From JAAAPF01 sp964481035 (GTDB lineage Bacteria > Pseudomonadota > Alphaproteobacteria > Geminicoccales > Geminicoccaceae): a DNA stretch of 56,838 nucleotides. Below, piece after piece: positions 1 to 9,244 of the stretch. The notes beneath the pieces were generated by a model, which saw nothing but the letters and a program-made list of their open reading frames with translations, was not told the origin of the DNA and did no database searches. A program made the position numbers and the translations under genes. Position 1 is the first letter of the stretch; every line of letters starts with the position of its first letter. The DNA lies in assembly GCA_964481035.1 (NCBI GenBank), contig CAYZSE010000003.1, forward strand, positions 1 to 56,838. Reading direction: 5' to 3'.

Positions 1-446
1 CCCCGACCGTAGCGCAAGGCCATGTCGACGCGATCGCGGCTGAAGTCGACGGTGCGGATGTCCTCGATCAGCCGCAGTACCACCTCGGGATAGAGCTCGA
101 CGAAAGCGGACAATCGCGGCACGAGCCAGTGGCTGCAAAAGGACGGGATGACGCTCACGCGCAGCGTGCCGGCGACGCGTTTCTCCATGAGTTGCTCGGT
201 GGCAGACGCCAGCCGATCGAGGGCGACACGCGCCTCGCGGAGATAGACCTCGCCCTCGTGGGGGAGGGCGAGACCTCCTCGAACGCGCCGGAAAAGCGGT
301 AACCCCAGGTAACGTTCGAGTGACCGAACCTGCTGGCGCACGGCCGCCGGCGTGACGCACAACTCCACCGCGGCCGACTGCATGCCACCGTGTCGGGCCG
401 CGCATTCAAAGGTTTTCAGCGCGTTCAAGGGCGGCAGACGGCGCAT
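1..446 (-). CDS. LysR-family transcriptional regulator, GcvA-like, C-terminus off the window
   Basis: Reading down from an ATG at 446 the protein begins MRRLPPLNALKTFECAARHG and continues as a winged helix-turn-helix (about residues 4-62, with TPAAVRQQVRSLERYLGLPL). It is followed by the start of the effector-binding domain (about residue 92 on: GTLRVSVIPSFCSHWLVPRL). This N-terminus is typical of the GcvA/AmpR branch of LysR regulators. The frame is open to position 1, so only about 148 of the usual ~300 residues are present. It is divergent from the RTX gene beginning at 598; the 151 bp between them could hold shared control sites, but I see no clear operator. Confidence 0.9.
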   Translation of the reverse strand, partial: MRRLPPLNALKTFECAARHGGMQSAAVELCVTPAAVRQQVRSLERYLGLPLFRRVRGGLALPHEGEVYLREARVALDRLASATEQLMEKRVAGTLRVSVIPSFCSHWLVPRLSAFVELYPEVVLRLIEDIRTVDFSRDRVDMALRYGR

Positions 447-940
447 GTCTCGCCTCGACCGAAAAGAAGAACTCAAGCGCCGAGTAAGATGTTCTCGTTT
501 GCGCTGCAGCATAACCTGAGCTTTTGGCCGGTCGTGGCGCTTGCGCGCTTGAGGCGGAGCGCTCGAGGCACCCAACCTGCTGGATGGACCACGACCATGG
601 CGAACGTCATTCTCATCCCCGACGACACGACCGAGACGCAGTTCACCACCGATCTAGGCGATCTCCTCGTGCTCGCCGCCGGCGCGACACTCTGCGGCGA
701 CGGCGCGCCGGCGGTGGACTCGAAGAGCCCGATACGAGCTTGCTCAACAACGGCACGATCGCGGCGACGGACGCCCCGGCCGTGATCGGCGACGAGGCCT
801 CGTCCCGGATCGTCAACGGCGTCGGCGACGACACCGCCACGATCTCGAGCAATACCACCGCCATCCTGCTCGCGCCGCTCGCCGGCAACGGTCAGGCAGT
901 GACCAACGGCGGCACGATCGGCGGCGGCTTCAACGGCGTC

Positions 941-2440
941 GACTTTCAGGGCGCACCCGGCGCCAGCGGCAAGGTCTTCAACACCGGTCTCATCACGAGC
1001 GACCGCCGCGCCGTCAACATCGGCGGCGACGACTTCCAGCTCGTCAACGACGGATTGATCCACACGAGCGCCGATCCGCGCAACGGCGTGGTCTACACCG
1101 ACACCCGAGCCGACGACGCGACCATCGTCAACGCCGAGACGGGCTCAATCGATGCCGGTCCGGGCAACAACGGCGACGCCGTCTCGCTGCAGGTCGGCAA
1201 CGATGTCGACCTCTCCTTGAGCAACGCCGGCACCATTCACGGCCGCGGCGAGGCCGCGGGCAGCGGCCAGGCGAGCGGCGTGCGCGTACTGCCGGGCGTC
1301 GACGGCGATCCCGGCTTCAACGGGACCTCTCTCAATGCCGGGCTCATCGCCTCCGAGGCGACCAGCGGGATCAGTGCCGGCTTTCTGATCGAGGACGGCA
1401 TCGAGGCGCAGGGTCAGCTCATCAATGAGGGCACCATCACCGGGCCCTGGAACGGCGTCTAGCTCGGCGATGGCGACTACACGGATTTCGTCGTCTTCAA
1501 CGGCGCGACGGGTCTCATCACGAGCGGCAGCCGTGCGGTGAACATCGACGGCGACGGCCTGGAGTTCGTCAACGCCGGCGAGGTCTCGCACACGGGCGAC
1601 GCGCGCAACGGCGTGGTCTACGCGGACGTGACCGCCGACGTCTATGCGATCACGAACACGGTGTCGGGCTCCGTCGATGCCGGTGAAGGCAACAACGGCG
1701 ACGCGATCTCGCTGCAGCTCGGGGACGAGGTTCATGCGGACGTGAGCAACCATGGCGACGTCCTCGGCCGTGGGGAAGCGGCGTTGAGCGGCCTCGCGAG
1801 CGGTATTCGTCTCTTCTCGGGCGTCACCTTCTCCGAGTTCCGCGGCGTGATCGAGAACTCGGGCGTCGTCTCGAGCGAGGCGACGAGCGGCGTCTCCGCC
1901 GGCGTGCTCGTCGAGGACGGCGTGTCGTTCATCGGCGAGATCAACAATTCGGGCGAGATCTTCGGCCCGTTCAACGGCATTTATGTCGGCGACGCCGATC
2001 ACGATATGGCCATCACCAACACCGGCACCGTCGCCAGCGACAGCCGCGCCGTGAACATCGGCGGCGACGGCGTCACCTTGCTCAACCAGGGACGGATACT
2101 CGGCACCGGTGACAGCCGCAACGGCGTCGTCTACGCCGATGACGAAGCCAAGGTCTTCTCGATCGCGAACGACGCAAGCGGTGAGATCGATGCCGGCGCA
2201 GGCAACGACGGCCACGCGATCTCGGTCGAGCTCGGCACCTTCAGCGAGGGCGACATCCTCAACGAGGGCCTCCTCTTCGGGCGCGGCGACAGCGCAGGGA
2301 TCAGGCTGTTCTCGAACCCGGCCGCCGCGAGCCCCGACGGATCGGTGTTCGCCGGTCGCATCGAGAGTTCGGGAAGGATCGAGACCGAGGGCGGACCCGG
2401 CATCCTCATCGAGGAGAACGTCGCCGTCGTCGCCGGCGGT
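941..2440 (+). repeat. Three tandem ~520-bp coding repeats inside the RTX gene
   Basis: Copies run about 941-1459, 1460-1981 and 1982-2440 (spacing 519 and 522 bp). Each carries the landmarks RAVNI(G/D)GD, RNGVVY, AG.GN(N/D)G.A(I/V)S, GRG(E/D), and a closing (S/G)EATSG or equivalent before FNG(I/V)Y. The third copy degenerates and passes into the RTX nonapeptides. The copies are diverged at the DNA level, so this is an old duplication and not a recent expansion. Confidence 0.8.
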
Positions 2441-2825
2441 GCCGCACCGGCCATCGTCGTCACCGGCGACATCGAGGCACCGGTCGCACTCGATGCCCAG
2501 GCGATGAGCGCGGGGCTGACCTTCGCTCAAGCGGAGGGCCACATCGCCGGCGACCTTGTCTTCGGCTCGGGCGACGACGATGTGACGCTGGCCGATCCCG
2601 ACATCCACGGTGGCGGCAGCATCGAAGGGTTGATCCACCTCGGCGACGGCGACGACACGCTCGATGCGCAGAACAGCACCGACGATCTGCATGTACGCGG
2701 CGGCACCGGCGACGACACGATCCTGACCGGTAGCGGCGACGACAAGATCTTCGCCGGTAGTGACAATGACGACGTGTTCTCGGGAGCAGGTAACGACCTC
2801 GTCTTCGGCGACGACGACGACGACG

Positions 2826-2925
2826 NNNNNNNNNNNNNNNNNNNNNNNNNNNNNNNNNNNNNNNNNNNNNNNNNNNNNNNNNNNNNNNNNNNNNNNNNNN
2901 NNNNNNNNNNNNNNNNNNNNNNNNN
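2826..2925. other. Assembly gap (100 N) in the RTX repeat region
   Basis: Exactly 100 N, the usual placeholder of a scaffolder for unknown length. It falls inside low-complexity GAC-rich RTX coding sequence. The frame before the gap (frame 2) and after it (frame 3) need not agree, because the true gap length is unknown. Confidence 0.95.
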
Positions 2926-3154
2926 CCGGCTTTGACGTGATCGTCGGCGGTCCCGGTAGCGATCGTTTCTTCATCGGCCCGACGAGCGACGTCGACCTGA
3001 TCGTCGACTTCCAGATCGGGGCGGATCTGATCGACCTCTCCCTTTTTGGTCTCTTCACCAGCGGTGCCGAGGCTTACGCGGCCGGTGCGCAGATCGGCGC
3101 AGACGCCGTCTGGGATTTCGGCGCGGGCGACCGTCTGGTACTCGCGGAGACCGA

Positions 3155-4774
3155 CTACGGTTCGCTCTCGGGCGACGATTTCATCGTCTGAGCGTTCGGC
3201 GGCGGACCCGAGGTCCGCCGCCTCGACGCCGGCCGTCGCACCCCGGCGCTTCGGACCATGGGATCGCGGGCGAGCGCGCCCCAAAGCGCGACGCAGGCGG
3301 CGACGAGGACCAGCGACATCGGCAGGCCGAGGCTGATCGCAGCATTGCGGATGGCCGTCAGCCCGCCCACGAGCAGCAGCGTGACGGCCACCGCGCCTTC
3401 GGAAACCGCCCAGAAGACCCGCTGCGCCCGCGGAGGGTTCGGGTCGCCGCCCGAGGTCACCATGTCGTCGACGAACGAGCCGCTGTCCGAGGAGGTCACG
3501 AAGAAGACGGCGATGACGACGGTGGCGACGGCCGTCGTGACGGCGGCGAACGGCAACTCGGCGAGCAGGACCTGCAGGGAGGTCGCGACGTTGTCGTTGA
3601 CCGCCTCGATGAGCGCCCGGCCCTGCTCGATCTCGGCGTGGAGCGCAGCGCCGCCAAAGGTCGCAAACCAGAAGAAGGTCAGCAGCGACGGCACGAGCAG
3701 GGCGCCGAGGACGAATTCGAACACGGTGCGGCCCTTGGAGATGCGGGCGATGAAGATCCCGACGAAGGGCGACCACGAGATCCACCAGCCCCAGTAGAAG
3801 ATGGTCCAAGTCGCCTGCCAATCGCTGCTCGGGCCCGGCTCGAGGTAGAGGCTCATCCGCGGCAGGTTCTGGAGATAGCTGCCGAGGGTCGAGACCAAGA
3901 GCTCGAGCGAGTAGAGCGTCGGCCCGGCGACGAAGACGAACAGGAGAAGTGCCGCCGCGAGCAGCATGTTGGCTTGGCTCAGCCGCTGGATCCCGCCCTT
4001 GACGCCGATCACCACCGAGATCGTCGCCGCCGCCGTGATGAGCCCGATGATCGCCGCCTGCAGCGCCACGCTCTCCGGCCAGCCGAAGAAGACATCGAGG
4101 CTGGCATTGATCTGCATGGCGCCGAGGCCGAGCGAGGTGGCGACGCCCAGAAGCGTGCCGACCGTGCACAGGATGTCGACCAGATGGCCGATGGGCCCGT
4201 GGATGCGCGCGCCGATGAGCGGCTCCAAGGCGGAGCGCGGGGCCAAGGGGAGATCACGGTTGAAGTGCGCGTGGGCGATGGCGAGGGCCAGCAGGATGTA
4301 GATCGCCCAGGCGTGCAGCCCCCAATGAAAGTAGCTGAGCCGCATCGCCTCGCGGAGCGCCGCAGGGGTCTCGGCCTCGGCCCTGAGCGGCGTCGCATAG
4401 TGCAGAAGCGGCTCGGCGACGCCATAGAAGACGAGGCCGATGCCCATGCCCGCCGCGAACAGCATCGTGAACCAGCCGAAGCGAGAGAACTCGGGAACGG
4501 CGTCCTTGCCGCCGATCCGCACTCGGCGCTGCGGGAACAAGAGCAGCGACAGCGCCAGCAGCAGAAAGCCAGAGACCACCAGCACGTAATACCAGCCGAA
4601 GAAGCGCGAGATGTTGCGCTGCGTCCATTGGAACGTGGCTGCGGCGGTCTCGGTGAACAGGGCGCCGGCGGCGACGAAGACGACGACGAGCGCCGCCGAG
4701 CCGAAGAACACCGGCGGGTTCATGTGGGCGGTGAGCCCGCGCCAGGGACCTGGTCTGGAGGAAGAGCGCGCCAT
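3155..4774 (-). CDS. BCCT-family betaine/choline/carnitine transporter
   Basis: About 539 residues with twelve predicted hydrophobic segments. The family signatures are clear: GMGIGLVFYGVAEPL in the glycine-rich third helix, and IFYWGWWISWSPFVGIF followed by ARISKGRTVFEF in the tryptophan-rich segment. SSDSGSFVDDM comes near the last helices. The family takes up compatible solutes or their precursors with Na+ or H+; the substrate cannot be read from sequence. Start at ATG 4774 is a choice; ATG 4723 (MNPPVFFGS) is equally possible and neither has a strong ribosome site. The C-terminus overlaps the end of the convergent RTX gene by 37 bp. Hydrophilic Arg/Pro-rich tail after the last helix. Confidence 0.9.
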   Translation of the reverse strand: MARSSSRPGPWRGLTAHMNPPVFFGSAALVVVFVAAGALFTETAAATFQWTQRNISRFFGWYYVLVVSGFLLLALSLLLFPQRRVRIGGKDAVPEFSRFGWFTMLFAAGMGIGLVFYGVAEPLLHYATPLRAEAETPAALREAMRLSYFHWGLHAWAIYILLALAIAHAHFNRDLPLAPRSALEPLIGARIHGPIGHLVDILCTVGTLLGVATSLGLGAMQINASLDVFFGWPESVALQAAIIGLITAAATISVVIGVKGGIQRLSQANMLLAAALLLFVFVAGPTLYSLELLVSTLGSYLQNLPRMSLYLEPGPSSDWQATWTIFYWGWWISWSPFVGIFIARISKGRTVFEFVLGALLVPSLLTFFWFATFGGAALHAEIEQGRALIEAVNDNVATSLQVLLAELPFAAVTTAVATVVIAVFFVTSSDSGSFVDDMVTSGGDPNPPRAQRVFWAVSEGAVAVTLLLVGGLTAIRNAAISLGLPMSLVLVAACVALWGALARDPMVRSAGVRRPASRRRTSGPPPNAQTMKSSPESEP

Positions 4775-4869
4775 GATCGGCCAACCCGCGGCCGCGTTCG
4801 TCGGTTCCCGAGATTGACGGCGGGTAGCGGCCGTGCTCGGCTCTGGTCCTAGCGACAGGGACCGCAGCC

Positions 4870-5556
4870 GTGCAGCCACCCTCCGACGCCGGCGCCTATC
4901 GCGTCGTCCTGGCCGATCCGCCGTGGCAGTTCCGCACCTACTCGGCCAAGGGCAAGGGGCGGACGGCCGACGCGCACTACGACACCCTCGACCTCGCCGG
5001 CATCAAGGCGCTTCCGGTCCGCGAGTGGGCGGCACCCGACGCGGTGCTGCTGCTCTGGGCGACCGACCCGCTGTTGCCGCAAGCCCTCGACGTGATGACC
5101 GCCTGGGGCTTCACGTACAAGACGGTGGGCTTCTACTGGGCCAAGCTCAACAAGAGCGCGGGGGGCCTGGTCTTCACCGAGCGCGACTTCTTCACCGGCC
5201 TCGGCTTTTGGACCCGCGCCAACCCCGAGCCGTGCCTGCTCGGAACCCGCGGCAAGCCGAAGCGGCGCTCGGCGGGTGTCGCCAAGCTGGTGGTGGCGCC
5301 GCGCCGCGAGCACTCGCGCAAGCCCGACATCGTCCGCGAGCGGATCGAGGCGCTCATGGCAGGCCCCTATCTGGAGATGTTCGCCCGGACGCGCCGGCCC
5401 GGCTGGGACGCCTGGGGCAACCAGGCGGAGCTGTTCGACCAGGGGCCGGTCAAGACCCGGCGGCTGCCCTCGCGCCGGCGACCCCGGGCGGGCGAAACGC
5501 CGCCCTCTCCTCCAGGAGTGGGCGCCGGCGATGACAGCCCTCCAGATGATCGTTGA
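4870..5556 (+). CDS. MT-A70-family DNA N6-adenine methyltransferase (orphan)
   Basis: GTG start at 4870; 228 residues. The core has the MT-A70 catalytic tetrad DPPW (VVLADPPWQF) near the N-terminus, then HYDTLDLAGIKALPV, the LLLWATDPLLPQAL strand and a C-terminal GWDAWGNQ motif. These are hallmarks of bacterial and phage MT-A70 adenine methyltransferases that use S-adenosylmethionine. No restriction endonuclease or specificity subunit is adjacent, so it is a solitary methylase; the target site is unknown. The last ~35 residues (Arg/Pro-rich) are unlike the family and overlap the decayed tag gene on the other strand, so the original C-terminus may have been shorter. Confidence 0.88.
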   Translation: MQPPSDAGAYRVVLADPPWQFRTYSAKGKGRTADAHYDTLDLAGIKALPVREWAAPDAVLLLWATDPLLPQALDVMTAWGFTYKTVGFYWAKLNKSAGGLVFTERDFFTGLGFWTRANPEPCLLGTRGKPKRRSAGVAKLVVAPRREHSRKPDIVRERIEALMAGPYLEMFARTRRPGWDAWGNQAELFDQGPVKTRRLPSRRRPRAGETPPSPPGVGAGDDSPPDDR

Positions 5557-6070
5557 CGAGCCCCATCGCCTGCAGGAACGCCTGGCGTACTTTTTGAACT
5601 GCTCGACCATCCCGCACCCCCACCCGGGCGCCCACGAGGGCACGATGCCATGGCCGGTCGGGTGGCGGCGGCGGATGGGCGCAGATCAGCCTGATCGGAA
5701 AACGCGTAGGCCGTCGTCGGCCCGACGAAGCGCCGGCCACGCGGCCGGAGCACGCGGCTCGGAGCCCGCGACGCCGCGGTCCGGTCGATGGCGCCCATGG
5801 TCGCGACATCGCCCGCGCCGAAGCGGGTCGAGCGCTCGGGATCGAAGCCGGCGAAAGCCGCGCCGAAGCGCTTTCGCTTCGTCGAGATGGTGCGCCACGA
5901 CAGCGCGGCCGATAAGCCTTCGAGGCTGGGCCTCTGGAAGAGGCGCAGGTCGGCTCGGCGACGGGCCGTCCTCGCGCGCCGTCATGCCGTCTGCGGCAAA
6001 GCGGGCGGCGGTCCCACCAGCCGCAGCGGGCCGTGCGGTCGTCGTCGATGGCGAACGCGGGTGCCGTCAT
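5530..6070 (-). pseudogene. tag: Decayed DNA-3-methyladenine glycosylase I (tag) remnant
   Basis: Pieces of Tag appear in order in different minus-strand frames. From ATG 6070: TARCGW...PLCRRRHDGARGRPVAEP, matching the RCGW...YHD.EWG start of Tag. After a frameshift near 5960 comes LRLFQRPSLEGLSAALSWRT, then KRFGAAFAGFDPER. About 50-60 residues that should follow are missing, and the frame passes directly to LRPRGRRFVGPTTAYAF. After about 150 bp of unrelated sequence the C-terminal piece FLQAMGLVNDHLEGCHR appears near 5535-5590. The invariant Glu of the YHDxEWG motif is lost. Two or more indels plus a deletion exclude a functional enzyme. The ATG still overlaps the upstream gene's TGA (ATGA), a relic of an operon. 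Confidence 0.75.
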
Positions 6071-7062
6071 CGGCTGGCGGTAGCGAAGGCGCTCTCGAGA
6101 AAGCGCTCGAGCGCGGCGTCGGAGCGCGCCTTGACGGCGGCGTCGCCGCGGATGCGGTAGCCCTCGTCGTCGGCGCACCAGCCGAGCGCCAGGGCGCGGC
6201 CGAGAAAGCCGTCGAGCTCGAAGATCGTCCGCTCGTCGACGACGGTGCCATCGGCGCGGACGCGAAAGCGGCACTCGCGCAACCCGCGCGGCGCGTGCCA
6301 GTCGCGTGGGCCGCTGTCCCAGCGATGCGCAGCACCCGCGTAGACCTCGAGCGTGACCTCACTGCCGCCGCGTCGCACGTCGTCGAGCACCTCGGCGCAG
6401 CGGGCGGGATCGACGATCGCGTCGCCCGTGCCGTAGAGCATGAGCAAGGGCGCGCCGGTCGTCCGCACGTCCTCGAAGCGGGCGATGCAGGGCGCGTAGT
6501 AGGCCGCGTGCGCACGAAAGCGCTCACCCTCGGGGGCGTAGAGGCGGCGGACCTGGTCGTGGACGGCGTAGCTCGCCACCATGCCGCCGTAGGAGAAGCC
6601 GACGAGCGCCACCCGCTCGCCGTCGACGGCCGGGTGGTCGGCGAGATAGTCGAGCGCGGCGTAGGCGTCGGCGAGGAGCATGGCCTCGGTCACCTCGAGC
6701 AGACGCTCGGTGAAGCCGGTGCCCGGCGACACCCGCGCACCGAAGGCATCGACCACGAGCGCCGCCCAACCCTTGGCCACGAGCTGGCGGGCGTAGGTGA
6801 GCTCGCGGGCGCGGCTGACGCCGCCGGCGCCGTGCAACAGGACCACGGCCGGGACGGGTGCGGCGGCGTCGGGCGGCAGGAACAGGCGGGCGCGCGCGTC
6901 CAAGGCTGGCGGTGCGCCGGCCGCGTCGCGGAGATTGAAAGGGCTCGTCGAGGGAAAACGCACAAGCGTTCCCTCGACGCGCGCGGGCGCCGGGAGCGCC
7001 TGCGCCGAGCCGATCGGACCAAACCAGGCGGTGAGCACGAGAGCGATAGCGATGCGGTGCAA
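6067..7062 (-). CDS. Secreted dienelactone-hydrolase-family alpha/beta hydrolase
   Basis: 331 residues. The TTG at 7062 is preferred as start because GAGGGA lies 7 nt upstream and it gives a clean signal peptide (MHRIAIALVLTAWFGPIGSA, cleavage after AQA). The mature part has VVLLHGAGG (oxyanion loop), the nucleophile elbow GFSYGG (Ser where classical dienelactone hydrolase has Cys), an acid at YGTGDAIVDP and a His at GAAHRWD. The substrate is unknown; the family hydrolyses esters and lactones. The stop overlaps the ATG of the tag remnant. Its start is 99 bp from the divergent MscS gene. Confidence 0.85.
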   Translation of the reverse strand: MHRIAIALVLTAWFGPIGSAQALPAPARVEGTLVRFPSTSPFNLRDAAGAPPALDARARLFLPPDAAAPVPAVVLLHGAGGVSRARELTYARQLVAKGWAALVVDAFGARVSPGTGFTERLLEVTEAMLLADAYAALDYLADHPAVDGERVALVGFSYGGMVASYAVHDQVRRLYAPEGERFRAHAAYYAPCIARFEDVRTTGAPLLMLYGTGDAIVDPARCAEVLDDVRRGGSEVTLEVYAGAAHRWDSGPRDWHAPRGLRECRFRVRADGTVVDERTIFELDGFLGRALALGWCADDEGYRIRGDAAVKARSDAALERFLESAFATASR

Positions 7063-7161
7063 GACGTGATCCCTCAAACGGTGCCGCCCACGCTGCCGAG
7101 CTTGACCGGGACCGCCCGGCTCCACGACAACCCGGCGATCGAAGCGTCGTGGACAGCCCTC

Positions 7162-8760
7162 ATGTCTACCAATTCGACCGGCCGGCCCGGGCCGGACATG
7201 TGGGCGGCGCTCGCCGACAAGGCTCCATGGATCGACCGTTTCGCGGGCGACGGCAGGGAGCTCGCTGGCATTCTCTTGATCGTCACGACGTTTTGGATGC
7301 TGGTGAGCGTCCTCCGCCGCGGCAAGGTGCTGCGTCGCTCGTTACCGACGTTCGTGCCGTGGCTCATCGACCTCTTGCTGTTGCCGGCGACGACCCTCGT
7401 CGGTAGCGCGCTGCTGCGCGCCCTCCTGCGCGACGCCGGCTACGGCTTTCTCGACGCCTATGTCCGCAGCGCTTCGCTCCTCCTAGTCTACCTCCTCGCC
7501 GCTTGGCTCGTCGCCCGCGGCGTCGATCTCTGGTTCACGGACGACGCCACCACCGCCGCCTCGGCCCGGCGCGGCGCCACGCGGCTTCTGCGTGGGCTCA
7601 CCTACACCGCTGCGCTCGTCGTCGGCGGCACCGTCTTCATGGCCGCGGAAGGCTACTCCGTGACCGGCGTCCTCGTCTCGACGGGCATCGCGGCCGCGGT
7701 CCTCTCGCTGGCGCTGCAGAACACGCTGAGCGATCTCTTCTCCGGCATCGCCTTGAGCATCGAGCAGCCCGCCCGGGTCGGCGACTGGATCATGCTCGAG
7801 GACGGCACCGCCGGTCGGATCGTCGACATCACGTGGCGCTCGGTCTGGCTGACGTCGTGGACGAACACGCGAATCGTCGTCCCCAACAGCAAGCTTACGG
7901 GCCAGAAATTCGAGAACCTCGCGGAACCGACCGCGCCCTACAGCCCCTGGTACCTCGTGCGCGTCCCGGCCGACCTGCCACCGCCCTACGCGACCATGCT
8001 GCTGCGCGAGGCCGTTCTGCGCTGCAAGCACGTGCTGCGGGAGCCGGCGCCCGTCATCCGTCTCGCCGACGCCACGACCATCCCCTACACCTACCTCGTA
8101 TGGGTGACCTTCGAGAACTACCCGGCGATGTTCCGCGGCCGCGAGGAGGTCTTCCGCGAGATCGATGCGGCCCTGCGCGCGGTGGACGTCGAGCCCGCGC
8201 CCGACATCGGCGAGTTCCGCACCCGCGAGAGCCGGATGGCGTCCGTGACGGCGCCGACCGTCGCCACGGCGCTACGTACGGTCGACGTGCTGAAGGGCCT
8301 CGACGACGCGCAGCTCGACGAGCTTTCGACCTTCAGCCGCCATATCGAGGTCGAGGCCGGCGACACGCTGATCCGCGAGGGCGCGGTCCCCGAGGCCATG
8401 TACGCCATTGTCGCCGGCGTGCTCCAGGCCAGCGTCAGCGCTCCGGACGGTCGGCGCATCGCCACCGAGCGCCTGGTCCCGGGCCAGGCCGTGGGGCAGG
8501 TGGCGCTGCTGACCGGCGAGCCGTCGTACATGACCGTCTCCGCCGCGACCGATTGCAATCTCGTCGAGATCGGCCTCGAGGGAATGCGAAAGGTCGTCGC
8601 GCGCAACCCCGAGATCGGCGACCGGATCGCCCGCACCGTCGCCGACCGGATCGCCGAGACGAACCAGGCACGCTCGCGGGCGGTGCGAAGGATCGACCGA
8701 CACCTCAGCCTGCGCGAGGTGCGCGCGCGGCTGGAACGGCTGCTTCGCGGGCGCCCGTGA
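7162..8760 (+). CDS. MscS-family channel fused to a cyclic-nucleotide-binding-like domain
   Basis: 532 residues. Three or four N-terminal membrane segments (about 35-165) lead into the MscS pore and beta domain (about 140-340): STGIAAAVLSLALQNTLSDL, EQPARVGDWI and VVPNSKL are the usual landmarks. A C-terminal cNMP-type beta barrel (about 375-480) follows, from VLKGLDDAQLDELS to NLVEIGLEGM, then a charged helical tail. The phosphate-binding cassette reads VGQVALLTGEPSYMTVSA, where cAMP/cGMP binders have FGE...R.A, so both the Glu and the Arg that hold the nucleotide are replaced. It acts at the inner membrane, probably as a gated ion channel; ligand gating is doubtful. Confidence 0.88.
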   Translation: MSTNSTGRPGPDMWAALADKAPWIDRFAGDGRELAGILLIVTTFWMLVSVLRRGKVLRRSLPTFVPWLIDLLLLPATTLVGSALLRALLRDAGYGFLDAYVRSASLLLVYLLAAWLVARGVDLWFTDDATTAASARRGATRLLRGLTYTAALVVGGTVFMAAEGYSVTGVLVSTGIAAAVLSLALQNTLSDLFSGIALSIEQPARVGDWIMLEDGTAGRIVDITWRSVWLTSWTNTRIVVPNSKLTGQKFENLAEPTAPYSPWYLVRVPADLPPPYATMLLREAVLRCKHVLREPAPVIRLADATTIPYTYLVWVTFENYPAMFRGREEVFREIDAALRAVDVEPAPDIGEFRTRESRMASVTAPTVATALRTVDVLKGLDDAQLDELSTFSRHIEVEAGDTLIREGAVPEAMYAIVAGVLQASVSAPDGRRIATERLVPGQAVGQVALLTGEPSYMTVSAATDCNLVEIGLEGMRKVVARNPEIGDRIARTVADRIAETNQARSRAVRRIDRHLSLREVRARLERLLRGRP

Positions 8761-8941
8761 CGCCCTCGGCGACTTTAGCCGGGTTGCGGCACGACCCCTG
8801 TGTAACGATAATTCGGCGGCGTGTGGCGACGCGCGGGGTTCGACTGCCCGATTGGTCTCGGTTCCAAGGGTGCGACCGACTGCCGTTGACCGCCGGCCGG
8901 AGGTCCGGTCGGAAGCCGCATGGGACACGGGACTGAAGAGC

Positions 8942-9151
8942 ATGCCTTCTGGTACGGTTAAGTGGTTCGATACGACGAAGGGCTACGGGTTCATCCAGCC
9001 CGACGACGGCACCAAGGACGCGTTCGTCCACATCACCGAGGTCCAGCGCTCGGGCCTCGACGGCTTGCAGGAAGGCCAAAAGGTCACCTACGAGCTCGTC
9101 AAGGGACGCGGCGGCAAGATGGCCGCCACCGAAATACAGGTCCAAGGCTGA
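8942..9151 (+). CDS. Cold-shock protein (CspA family)
   Basis: 69 residues, a single OB fold. RNA-binding motifs are intact: GTVKWFDTTKGYGFIQP carries RNP1 (KGYGFI) and DAFVHI is RNP2. The C-terminus GKMAATEIQV is standard. It binds single-stranded RNA or DNA in the cytoplasm. The 181 bp between the mscS stop and this ATG probably include its promoter and an untranslated leader, but no cold box can be claimed by eye. A strong hairpin lies 70 bp downstream. Confidence 0.95.
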   Translation: MPSGTVKWFDTTKGYGFIQPDDGTKDAFVHITEVQRSGLDGLQEGQKVTYELVKGRGGKMAATEIQVQG

Positions 9152-9220
9152 CGCTGCGCCGGGACCGGCCGAGCGCCCGGCGATGGCGGGCGCTTCGTCC
9201 CACCTTCGTCCGCCTCTGAA

Positions 9221-9244
9221 ACGGTGCCGCCCTCGCGGCACCGT
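9221..9244. terminator. Hairpin terminator between csp and the convergent amidohydrolase gene
   Basis: Perfect 10-bp inverted repeat ACGGTGCCGC / GCGGCACCGT with a 4-nt CCTC loop. It is located between two convergent genes, so it can serve both strands. The T-run on the plus side is weak (CGGTCTTCG). Confidence 0.65.

Larger units (their letters stand above)
598..3191 (+). pseudogene. RTX-type calcium-binding repeat protein, disrupted by a frameshift, an in-frame stop and an assembly gap
   Basis: The protein starts MANVILIPDDTTETQFTTDL with no Sec signal peptide, as expected for type I secretion. It continues through three ~173-residue repeats rich in N-G and A-G-x-I turns, then glycine/aspartate RTX nonapeptides (GGTGDDTILTGSGDD and similar, about 2640-2825). 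After the gap comes a serralysin-like C-terminus ending DFIV. Near 719 a single missing C moves the frame: GTGGACTCG should probably be GTGGACCTCG, giving VDLEEPDTSLLNNG. At 1460-1462 a TAG sits where the matching position of the next repeat has TAT (Tyr). Both lesions are single-base, so sequencing or assembly error competes with real decay. The role is probably a secreted Ca-binding surface or adhesin protein; the substrate is unknown. Confidence 0.75.

Noticed and set aside
1145..3058. A 637-codon minus-strand frame opposite the RTX gene
   Set aside because: Translation crosses the N gap and is low-complexity Val/Asp/Ala antisense of the repeats.
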